From assembly GCA_016861045.1 (NCBI GenBank), contig BOKP01000002.1:1-64000 (forward strand): a stretch of 64,000 bases of DNA. The letters are read 5' to 3'. A program made the position numbers and the translations under genes. Under the pieces are notes generated by a model that had not been told where the DNA came from, did no database searches, and saw only the letters and a program-made list of their open reading frames with translations. The stretch comes from Actinomycetes bacterium (GTDB taxonomy: Bacteria; Actinomycetota; Thermoleophilia; Solirubrobacterales; 70-9). The stretch's first letter is position 1, and the number at the start of each line of letters is the position of its first letter. Positions 32,410 through 41,700 of the stretch are shown piece by piece.

Positions 32410-33342
32410 ATGGGCGAGGTGCGGGTCTCAGAGCACGGCGGCGGCGTCGCCCTCGCGACGATCGCCAACCCCCCGCATGCGCTGATGGACGAGGAGATCG
32501 TCATCGGCCTCGAGGCGCTCGCGGAGCGCGCCGAGTCGGACCCCGAGCTGACGGCCGTGGTCATCACCGGCGCCCACCCGGAGCGGTTCGTCGCCCACTA
32601 CGACGTCGCCGAGCTGCTCGACGGATCCCGCCGATCTCCGTCGGTGACCCCGGCGGTCGCGCGCGCCTCGCTCGGCGCCGTCGGCACCGTCCGCCGCGTC
32701 CCCGGCGGCCGCGAGGCGCTCGCGCGGACGCCGGCGGCGGGGCTCTCGGCGGCGGAGCGCTTCGGCGAGATCCTCCTCCGCTTCAACACCTGCGGCGCCG
32801 TCCTCGTCGCCGCCGTCAACGGCTCGGCGATGGGCGGCGGCTGCGAGCTCGCGCTCGCCTGCGACTTCCGTCTGATGGCGGCGGGACCGCACGTGATCGG
32901 CCAGCCCGAGATCCTGCTCGGCTTCCCCCCGGGCGGGGGCGGCACCCAGCGGCTGGCGCGGATGCTCGGTACGAGCGCGGCGCTCGGGATCTGCATCGAC
33001 GGCGGTCCGCTCGACCCCGGGAGCGCCGCGGAGATCGGGCTCGTCGACGACGTCGTCGCGGCCGAGGAGCTGCTCGAGCGCGCGCTCGAGCTCGCCGCGC
33101 GGCTGGGAAGCCGGCCGAAGGCGGCGATCGCCGCCGTCAAGCGGGCGGTCCACCTCGGCGGCTCCCAACCGCTCCCCGCCGGCCTCCGGCTCGAGCGGGC
33201 CGAGTTCATGGCCGCGCTGACGAGCAAGCCGGCGGAGCGGGCGATGGCCGCCTACGTCGAGCGGCTCGAGCGAACCGGCGAGCTGCCGTGCTACGACCGC
33301 GACGCGCTCCAGCGGGCGCTCGAGCGCGGCCGCTTCGGCTGA
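32410..33342 (+). CDS. Enoyl-CoA hydratase/isomerase (crotonase) family protein
   Basis: 310 residues, crotonase fold. The oxyanion-hole stretch NGSAMGGGCELALACDFRLM and the later catalytic-type glutamate in GQPEILLGFPPGGGGTQRL are both present. Compared with typical 260-residue hydratases it carries an insertion of about 45 residues (about 75-125) before the oxyanion hole, so an isomerase or hydrolase role is possible. ATG 32410 is 6 nt after TACCTT. No other beta-oxidation genes are adjacent. Confidence 0.88.
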   Translation: MGEVRVSEHGGGVALATIANPPHALMDEEIVIGLEALAERAESDPELTAVVITGAHPERFVAHYDVAELLDGSRRSPSVTPAVARASLGAVGTVRRVPGGREALARTPAAGLSAAERFGEILLRFNTCGAVLVAAVNGSAMGGGCELALACDFRLMAAGPHVIGQPEILLGFPPGGGGTQRLARMLGTSAALGICIDGGPLDPGSAAEIGLVDDVVAAEELLERALELAARLGSRPKAAIAAVKRAVHLGGSQPLPAGLRLERAEFMAALTSKPAERAMAAYVERLERTGELPCYDRDALQRALERGRFG

Positions 33343-33347
33343 GGCCG

Positions 33348-33387
33348 GCCGGCGCCGGGATCGGCGATCGGGCCGGGAGGCGCCGGC
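33348..33387. terminator. Hairpin between convergent genes
   Basis: Perfect 9-bp arms GCCGGCGCC (33348-33356) and GGCGCCGGC (33379-33387) with a 22-nt loop fill almost the whole gap between the hydratase and the convergent kinase gene. Confidence 0.5.
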
Positions 33388-34239
33388 TCAGGGCCGGGCC
33401 GACCGCGGCGGGGAGGCCTCGACCGCCGGCAGGTCGAAGCTGACGGTCGTCCCGCTCCGGGCTGGACCGGGATCGAGCCGGAGCCGCCCCCCGTGCGCCT
33501 CGACGATCCGCCGGCAGACCTCGAGGCCGACCCCGGGCCGCGCTCCGCCCGCCGTCCGCTCCCGCGGGCCGTCAGAGGAGGGGGAGGCGGCGCCGCGGTC
33601 GATGCCGATCCCGTTGTCGGCGATCTCGAAGCGCCAGCGGCGCCCCTGGCGCCTGGTGCCGATCCTGACCCGCGGTGGCCGGGACCGGTCGCGGAACCTG
33701 ATCGCGTTCGCGAGGACGTTCTGAAACAGCCGCACGAGCTCCGACCGCTCGCCCGACACCGCGGGCAGCGGCTCCGCGTTGACCGCCACGCCGGCAAGCT
33801 CCCGGCTCGCCCGGAGGTTGGCGAGGGCTTCGTCGAGCACCGCGTTCGCATCGACCGGGTGCCGGGGCCCGGCGCCGTCGCGGCGCTCGGCCGTCCGCAG
33901 GGCTCCCTCGATCAGCGCCTGGCCGCGCTCGACCCCGGCCCGGATCCCGTCGAGCTGGCGCCGCACCGGCTCCTCGATCCCGGGACCGAGCGCGTCCTCG
34001 AGGGCCTCGGAGAAGAACGCGATCGTTCCCAGGCCCTCGGAGAGGTCGTGCGCGAGCGCCTCCCCGAACGCCTCGAGCTCCGAGTTCGCGCCCTCCAGCC
34101 GCTCGATCCGGCGCAGGAGATCGGCGTTCGCGGCGCTCAGCGTCGCGGCGCGATCGGCGGCGCGCCGCGCCGGCGCCCCCGCCGCCCGGCGGTCGACCGG
34201 CCGCTGAACGCTACCGCTCCTCGCCTCCGTGTCGCTCAC
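33388..34239 (-). CDS. Soluble sensor-less histidine kinase
   Basis: 283 residues from GTG 34239, which has AAGGGG 8 nt upstream; an ATG at 34281 would add 14 residues. A coiled coil (AATLSAANADLLRRIERLEG) leads to the dimerisation helix with the phospho-accepting histidine in ALAHDLSEGL and then a GHKL ATPase: N-box FQNVLANAIRF, G1 DNGIGID and G2 GVGLEVCRRI. No membrane helix or recognisable sensor domain. It is divergent from two LuxR-type response regulators, the probable partners. Confidence 0.88.
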   Translation of the reverse strand: MSDTEARSGSVQRPVDRRAAGAPARRAADRAATLSAANADLLRRIERLEGANSELEAFGEALAHDLSEGLGTIAFFSEALEDALGPGIEEPVRRQLDGIRAGVERGQALIEGALRTAERRDGAGPRHPVDANAVLDEALANLRASRELAGVAVNAEPLPAVSGERSELVRLFQNVLANAIRFRDRSRPPRVRIGTRRQGRRWRFEIADNGIGIDRGAASPSSDGPRERTAGGARPGVGLEVCRRIVEAHGGRLRLDPGPARSGTTVSFDLPAVEASPPRSARP

Positions 34240-34436
34240 GGGTCCATCCCCTTGGGTCCGCCCCTCCGGCCCATCCTCCATCCTGAAGGGCCACGACAGG
34301 GTATCCGGACGACGTCGGCGGGGCGCCGATCCCCGCGACGGGGGAGGAGCGATGCAGCTCTCAAGCCGGCGGGCGCGGCTCCCGATCGCTCCCGTGTGGA
34401 CATCCGGGCCTCGAACGCGACCGGAAGCGGCCGGCG

Positions 34437-35051
34437 ATGAGCGTGCGCGTGCTGGTCGTCGATGACTTCGCGCTGATGCGCGACGGGATCGCCGCGGCGC
34501 TCGAGGTCGACCCGAGGATCGAGATCGTCGGGCTCGCCGCCGACGGGACCGAGGGATTCGAGCTGACGCGCGAGCTCGCGCCCGACGTCGTGGTGCTCGA
34601 CCTGCGGATGTCGGAGCGGGGCGGGCTCGAGACCCTCGAGCTCTGCTCCGAGCACGCCCCCGCGACGAAGGTGCTGATCCTGACCGCGAACGAGAACCCG
34701 AGCAACCTCGACGCGGCGATGGCCGCGGGCGCCGCGGGGTATCTGACGAAGGGGGTCGACCCGGGCGAGCTGCGCGAGGCGGTGGTCGCGGTGCACCGCG
34801 GCGAGAGGGTGCTGGCTCCCGCGCTTGCAGGGCGCTCGCGCCCGGGCGCCGGCGCTCCTGGGGAGCTGACCGCGCGCGAGCGGCGGATCCTGCGCCTGTT
34901 GAGCCGGGGGATGACCGACAGGGAGATCGCCGCGGAGCTGTTCGTCGGGGTGCGGACCGTCCAGTACGATCTCTCGAGTGTCCGCAGGAAGACGGGCATC
35001 GCGAGCCGATCGGAGCTCTCCCGCTGGGCGGTCATCCACGCGCTCGACTGA
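34437..35051 (+). CDS. NarL/LuxR-type response regulator
   Basis: 204 residues. Receiver domain (1-120) with VVDDF, phospho-accepting Asp in VVLDLRMSERGG, ILTANEN and lysine in YLTKG. C-terminal LuxR helix-turn-helix (about 142-200): LTARERRILRLLSRGMTDREIA. The output should be DNA binding. It is followed 33 nt later by a paralogue, and divergent from a histidine kinase. All key receiver residues are intact. Confidence 0.92.
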   Translation: MSVRVLVVDDFALMRDGIAAALEVDPRIEIVGLAADGTEGFELTRELAPDVVVLDLRMSERGGLETLELCSEHAPATKVLILTANENPSNLDAAMAAGAAGYLTKGVDPGELREAVVAVHRGERVLAPALAGRSRPGAGAPGELTARERRILRLLSRGMTDREIAAELFVGVRTVQYDLSSVRRKTGIASRSELSRWAVIHALD

Positions 35052-35084
35052 CGCGGAGGTCTCCGCGGGGGGCCTGTCCGGCTG

Positions 35085-35714
35085 ATGGAGACCACCGTCG
35101 TCATCGTCGACGACTTCCCGCTGGCGCGGGCGGGGATCGCGGCCGCGCTCGGCGCCGATCCGGGGATCAGCGTGATCGGCGAGGCCGGCGCCGCCGCCGA
35201 GGCGATCGAGCGCGTCCATGAGCTCGGGCCCGACGTGGTGCTGCTCGATCTGCGGTTGGGGGACGGCGGGGGGCCGGAGCTCGTCGGTGCCCTGCTCGCG
35301 GCGGCGCCGGCGGCCGCCGTGCTCGTGCTCACCGCGATCGAGAAGGTCGGCACGATGCGGGAGGTCAGGGAGGCCGGCGCCGCCGGCTGCCTCAGCAAGC
35401 GCATCGCCGCTCGGGACCTGCGCGGCGCGGTCCTGACCGTGGCCGGGGGCGGCACCGCCTTCGACCCCGGCGAGCCGGCAGGCGGCCCTCCCGAAGCCGC
35501 TTCCGAGGGGACGCCGGAGGCCGCCGAGCTTCTCACCGCCCGCCAGCTGGAGGTGCTGGCGCTGGTCGCCGAGGGCGCATCCGACGCCGAGGTCGCCGCG
35601 CGGCTGTCGCTCTCGCCCCGGACCGTGCAGAGCCACCTGGCGGCGATCCGCGCACGGACGGGGATGCGGCGGCGGCCGCAGCTCGCCAGCTGGGCGGTCA
35701 AGCACGCGCCGTAG
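35085..35714 (+). CDS. NarL/LuxR-type response regulator, paralogue
   Basis: 209 residues. Receiver with IVDDFPLARAG, Asp in VLLDLRLGDGGG, VLTAIEK and CLSKR; LuxR domain LTARQLEVLALVAEGASDAEVA. The two regulators share the same plan and sit in tandem, but differ in the stretch after the switch threonine and in the DNA-recognition helix (VRTVQYDL versus PRTVQSHL), so they likely bind different sites. Both may be served by the one kinase upstream. Confidence 0.92.
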   Translation: METTVVIVDDFPLARAGIAAALGADPGISVIGEAGAAAEAIERVHELGPDVVLLDLRLGDGGGPELVGALLAAAPAAAVLVLTAIEKVGTMREVREAGAAGCLSKRIAARDLRGAVLTVAGGGTAFDPGEPAGGPPEAASEGTPEAAELLTARQLEVLALVAEGASDAEVAARLSLSPRTVQSHLAAIRARTGMRRRPQLASWAVKHAP

Positions 35715-35735
35715 CCGCGGCGCGGTGACCGCGGC
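35714..35735. terminator. Hairpin between convergent genes
   Basis: Arms GCCGCGG (35714-35720) and CCGCGGC (35729-35735) with an 8-nt loop, between the response regulator and the giant surface-protein gene. Confidence 0.5.
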
Positions 35736-35738
35736 GAC

Positions 35739-38700
35739 CTACGGGGGCGCGTCGATCTCGACCCGCAGCGGGGCGAACTCGCTCAGGTTGAGGGCGCGGT
35801 CGACGACGATCGCCTGAACGTCCCAGACGCCCTCGCCGGAGATGTCGAACGGGCCGGTGTAGAAGTGGCCGTTGTAGCTGGTCCCGGGGCCGGGGTCGGT
35901 GTCGCGGATGTAGGCCATCCAGCCGGGGGTCTCGGGCACGCCGGAGGCGTCGGGGCCGCCGGGGTCGTTGCCGGAGATCGTGCAGCTGACCGGCGAGGTC
36001 GGCGACGGCGCCGGCGCCGGCGGGCAGGAGATCGAGGCGACCGGCGCGACCGTGTCGACCTTGAAGCTGCGGCTGGCCGGGGTCGGGTCCGCGTTGCCGG
36101 CGCCGTCCCTTGCGCGGACGGCGAAGGTGTGATCGCCGTCGGCCAGCGGGTCGAGGGTCTCGGGCGAGCCGCAGGGCTCGAAGCCGCCGTTGTCGATCTC
36201 GCACTCGAAGCTCGCGCCGGGGTCGTCGGAGGAGAAGGCGAAGGTCGGGGTCGGATCGTTGGTCGGACCGGTCGGTCCCGCGTCGATCGCGGTGTCGGGC
36301 GGGGTGGCGGCGCACTCGACCGTGACCGAGACGGCCGCCGTCGAGCCGCCGTTGAGCGTGTAGCCGAAGCTCGCGGGCGGATCGCCGGGGGAGCTGTTGC
36401 AGTAGCCGGGGTCGGGCTCGTAGGTGAGGCCCTTGCCGTCGGGGTCTACCAGGATGGTGCCGTGGGCGCTGCCCGGGACGGACGCCACGATGAAGATCTC
36501 GAACGGGCCGCCGTCGGGATCGGTGTCGTTGGCGAGGACGTCGATCGGGGTCGGGCCGGCGTCCTGGGCGACCGTCACCTCGTCGTCGACCGCGGTCGGG
36601 GCGATGTCCTCCGACCCGCTGATCGCGACCTCCTCGAGCACGGGACTGCGAGCCGGATCGCCGCTGGTCAGGGTCGCCCGGTACTGCACGTAGCGGCTGT
36701 TGCCGGGGATCTCGCCGCCGCTCGCGACCGGGGTGAACCCGCTCCAGCTCCCGTCCGGCGTCGCGGTGTCCCCGGTGCGGACGCTGAGCTCGACGCCGGT
36801 GCCGGCGGGAGCGTCGGCGACCCAGCTCAGGGCACCCCAGTCGGTGGCCTGTCCGGCGTCGAGGATCCGCGAGTCGAAGCTGCCGGACCCCGGATAGGGG
36901 CCCATCCGCAGCCAGCCGAGCGCGAGCTCGGGACCGCCCGAGCCGAGGTCGCTCAACGTCGGCCGCAGATCGACGCCGAAGCTGCCGGAGTGCGTCGCGA
37001 CCAGGCCGCCGTCGACGTAGTAGCGGACCTCGCCGGCGTCCCACTCGATCCGGTAGCGGTGCGAGACGTCCGGGGTGACCCCCGGAACCGTGAGGCTGCT
37101 CTCCCCGGCGCCGAAGTTCGTTCGTGCCCGCACCTCGTTGCTCGTGCTCCCGGTGCTGAACATCGCGTAGAGGTCGCTCTGGAAGCTGTCGGCGGTCAGG
37201 CCGGCGTGCTGGAAGGGGGCCGCGCCGAGCGCCCCCTCGAACTCGAGGACGCGGCCGGGGCCGAACGTCGCGTCGGTGCTCGCGAAGGCGCCGTCGACGT
37301 GGATGCTGCCGCCGGCGAGCGTGGCGGACCCGCCGGTCCACGGCGCGCCGTTCCCGCTCGACCAGCCGGCCGGCAGCCCGGGGCCGCCCCGGAACTCCTC
37401 GCCGACCGCGGGTCTGAGCGTGACCTCGCCGCCCGCCTCATCCGCGACGTAGGCTCCGGAGCCGGGATCGCCGGCGGAGAAGTCCGCCGCCGTCGTGTCG
37501 ACCAGCCCGACCGGCGGGCCGCCGACCGTGAACTTCCAGCCGTCGTCGGCCCCGAGCGGGTTGCCGGCAGCGTCCTCGATCGAGCCGGCCACCGTGACGT
37601 CGTAGGTGGCCTCGGCGTCGAGGTCCGCATCCGGGTCGAGGGTCACCGTGCTGCCCTCCGCATCGACGGCCGCGGGGACGTCGGCGCCGCTGCCCCGCCT
37701 GCGCAGGCGCACGCTCGAGCCGTCGACCGTCGCCGGGTCGATCACCTCGCTGAAGCCGACGACGACGTCGGAGCCGGCCGCGACCCCGGTGGCGTCGGGC
37801 GCCGGGCTGCGCTCGGTGACGCTCGGCGGCGTCGCGTCGGGAGCGTGGACGTATCCGATCGAGACCCGGGCGAGCGCCGCGGTCACGCCGGGATCGCTGC
37901 TGGTCAGCCGCGCCCGGTACTGCAGGTAGCGAGACTCGCCGGGGACGTCGTCGCCGCTCGACGCGATCGGGTCGAACCCGCTCCAGGTCCCGTCCGGGGT
38001 CGGGGTGTCGCCGGTGCGGACGCTGATCTCGATCCCGGTGCCGGCGGGCGTGACGGCGTCCCAGGCGAGCGCGCCCCAACCGGCGTTCCCACCGGCGTCG
38101 AGGACCCGCGAGTCGAAGCTGCCCTCCGCCGGATAGGGACCGACCCGCAACCAATCGAGCCCGAGCTCGGGACCGCCCGGGTCGAGGTCGCTCGTCAGCG
38201 CCCGCATCGCCTGGACGAAGCCGACCGAGTGGGTGGCGACGAGGGCGTCGTCGACGAAGAACCGGACCTCGCCCGGGTCCCACTCGATCCGGTACCGATG
38301 CCGGGAGCCGAGCAGGTCCGCGGGCAGCGGCGTGTCGGTCGCGGTCGTCCCGTTGTGGGTGCGGGCGTAGAGCTGCCCGTCGGCCTTCGTGCCGAACGCC
38401 GCCCAGGGCGGCGCGTTCAGGTCGACGGCGAACCCGGCGGTCTGGAACGGGGTCGCGGCGAACGTCGCGGCGAGCTCCAGCGAGCGAGCCGACCCGTAGG
38501 TGGAATCCGTGCCGGCGCTGGCACCGTCGACGTGGAGCCCGCCGCCGGAGACGGCGGCGCCGCCGCCGGGCGACCACGGGGCGCTCGACCAGCCCGCCGG
38601 CAGCGAGGCGCCCTCGAACTCCGCTCCCTCCGCCGGCCTCAGCGTGACCTCGCCGTCGTCGCTCCGCGCCACGTACGCATCGGCCCCGACCGTGCCGGCG

Positions 38701-41700
38701 CCGAAGTCCGAGCCGGTCGTGTCGATCAGCGAGAGCCCGGCGGTGGTGAACGTCCAGGAGTCGTCGGCGCCGAGCGGATTGCCGCTCTGGTCCTCGACCG
38801 AGCCGGCGACCGTGACCTCGTAGGTGGCGCCCGGCTCGAGGTCGGCATCCGGGTCCAGCGTCGTCGTCGCGCCCGCGTAGGCGACCGTCGCCGCGACGTC
38901 GGCGCCGCCGCCCTGCTCGCGCAGGCGGACGGTGCTCCCGTCGAACGTCGCCGGGTTCATCGGCTCGCTGAAGCCGACCTCGACGGTGGCGGCGCGGTCG
39001 ACCCCGGCCGCGCCCGGCGCCGGCGTCCGCGTCGTGATCGTCGGGGCCGTCGTATCGCCGCTTGGGGCGTACGTGGCGCTGACCTCGCTCAGGCTCGGCG
39101 AGCGCATCCCGTCGCCGGCCTCGAGGACCGCCCGGTACTGCAGATAGCGCGAGTGGCCGCCGATCGCCCCGCCCGGGGCCGCGACCGGGGCGAACGCGCT
39201 CCAGCCGGCATCGGGCGTCGGCGTGCTCCCGGTGCGGACCTGAAGCGCGACGCTGGTCCCGGCCGGGGTGTCGGCCGTCCAGTTGAGCGCCTGCCAGTTG
39301 ACCGCCTCACCGGCGTCGAGGATGCGCGAGTCGAAGCTCGACGACGGCGGGAACGGGCTCATCCGGATCCAGTCGACCGACAGGGCCGGGCCGCCGGCGT
39401 TGAAGTCGCTCGCGGCCGGGCTCAGATCCGGGCCGAAGGCCGCCGTGTGGGTCGCGACGAGGCCTCCGTCGACGTAGTAGCGGACCTCGCCGGGCCCCCA
39501 CTCGATCCGGTAGCGGTGCTCGGAGCCGACGAGCGCGCCGGGGATCGGCGTATCGACGCTGCCCGATCCCGTGTTGGTGCGGGCGTAGAGCTGATCGCTC
39601 GCGTTGTTGGTGCTGAACAGCGCCCAGGCGCTGGTGAAGCCGTCGGTCAGCCCGACGTGCTCGAAGGGCGCCGCGCCGAAGCTGGCGCTGAACTCGAGCG
39701 AGCGGCCGGGGCCGAAGCTCGCGCCGGTCGCGGCGTAGGCCCCATCGACGGCGAGCCTGCCGCCCGCGACGATCGCGCTGCCGCCCGCGCCGCCGCCCTG
39801 GGACTCCCACGTCGTCCCCGACCAGCCGCCCGGCAGCGCCGGGCCGCCCGCGAACTCGGCGCCGACGGCGGGCTCGAGCATCACCTCGCCGTCCCCGGAC
39901 GCGGCGACGTAGCCGTCCGCGTCGGTCGTCCCGGCGGAGAAGTCGGCCACGGTCGTGTCGGTGAGCGTCGCCGCCGGGGTCGTGAAGCTCCGCGGCGGCT
40001 GGGCCCCGCCGGGCTCGGTCGTCGCGTTCGCGGAAGCGTCCGCCGAGGTCACGCGGTAGTAGTAGGTGGTGCTCGGATCGAGCCCGCTGAGCCCGACGCT
40101 GTGGGAGGTGCCCATCCCCGGATCGCTCGCGGTCGAGCCCAGCGACCCGGGACTGGTCCCGTAGTCGACCCGTGAGTCCGACGGCTCGTCGGTGTCCCAG
40201 CTGATCGTCGCCGTCTCGGGACCGAGGTCCTCGGCGACGTTGGAGATCGCCGGGCCCGCCTGATCGGGCTCGTAGGTCGCCGCGTAATCGCCGGGCGCGG
40301 CGTCGATGAACGCGTACCGCTCCCCCTTTACCGTCCGCACCGTCGTCGCGACCGACTCCTCGTTCCGCGTCACGCCGGTCAGCGTGCCCGCCGCCGATTC
40401 GGCGGGCACCATCGCCCGCAGCCCGTTCGCACCCGAGCCGACCTCGATCGTGAACCGGAGCCGGCTTCCGTTCCAGCCGATCCCGTTGAAGGCGGAGCCG
40501 TTGCGCCCGTCGAGCCAGCGCAGCATCTGCGCGCTCGAGACGACCGGGACGTCGCGCGCCTGCGCCGAGGCGACGATCGCGTCGGAGCCGGCGGAGGAGG
40601 CGGAGTCGGTGTGCATGTTGGCGACGAAGGCGCCGTAGTAGCCCTCGGTCCCGAGCGCGCGGTCGAGCAGCGCGTCGGCGGTGAACGGGTAGGACTGGCC
40701 CGACTCGTCGGTCATCTGCGTCGGCGCCTGGTAGACGTCGATCATCGAGCCGTCCGTGTCGGCGAACCTCATCGGCATCCCCGATCCCGTGAACAGACCC
40801 GGCGTGTCGTCGACCCAGCTCGGCGGCCAGAAGTAGTAGTTGGTGTCGAGGCGGATGCCGTGGTCGAGCTCGGCCTTCGGCACCGAGGCCCAGTCGCTCC
40901 AGGCGATGCAGTGGGTGCGGCTCGTCGCGGGAGCGCCGACGTCCGGATACCGGGCCGCGAACTGGCCGAGCTGGTCGGTCAGGTCCTGCTCGAGCGAGAG
41001 CGGCGTGAAGTCCGCGCAGCCCGTGCTCAGGTGCATCGCCACCTCGAAGCCATCGGCCTCGTATCCCGCCGCCTGGGCGTTCGTCAGCGGCGAGCCCGGG
41101 AAGACGTAGGAGGTCGAGCGGATGCACTCCCAGTCGGCGACCGCGCAGCCGGCCGGGCTCAGCTCCCCGTACTGGTCGAAGCGGCCCGCGGTGCCGCCGC
41201 CGGCGTGGTCGTCGCCGGTCATCACGACGACCGCCTTCTCGCCTCGCGGGAAGTACCAGAAGCGCGGCAGCGGCATCCGGTCGGCGTTCATCTCGCCGAT
41301 CAGGTTGGCCAGCAGCCGCTGCTGCTCGTCGGCCTGCGGGATCGCGATCCTGTCGCGGTCGACCCAGTCCGGCTGGGGATCGCCGGCCGCGTCGCCGAAG
41401 AACAGGTTGTCGGCGCGGATCGGGCCGGCCTGGCCGTCCCGCGACTGCCCGGCCCAGACCGGGTTGCCCTGGCGCGTGTAGACGACCGAGCGCGCCAGGT
41501 CGTAGGTGAAGGCCGCGGCCTGGCCGCCGTTCGGGCCGACGCTCCGCAACGTCACCGCCGGGCTCGAGGTCGGGGTCGTCGCGTCCGAGTAGAGGGTGGC
41601 GATCGTGGCCGTGTCGCTCGCCGTGTAGAGATCGGCGGCCCCGTGGTACTGGATCGTCCCGTCGACGATCCCGGCTCCCGGTCCCGAGCCCGTGTTGACG

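Noticed and set aside
36610-39975. CRISPR or satellite array
   Set aside because: The repeats are about 1.2 kb, coding and divergent; they are protein domain duplications.
35865-40175. Open frame of 1,436 codons on the plus strand opposite the giant gene
   Set aside because: It is antisense to clearly domain-bearing sequence, has a repetitive Arg/Gly/Val/Asp composition and shows no domain; long shadow frames are expected at this GC content.
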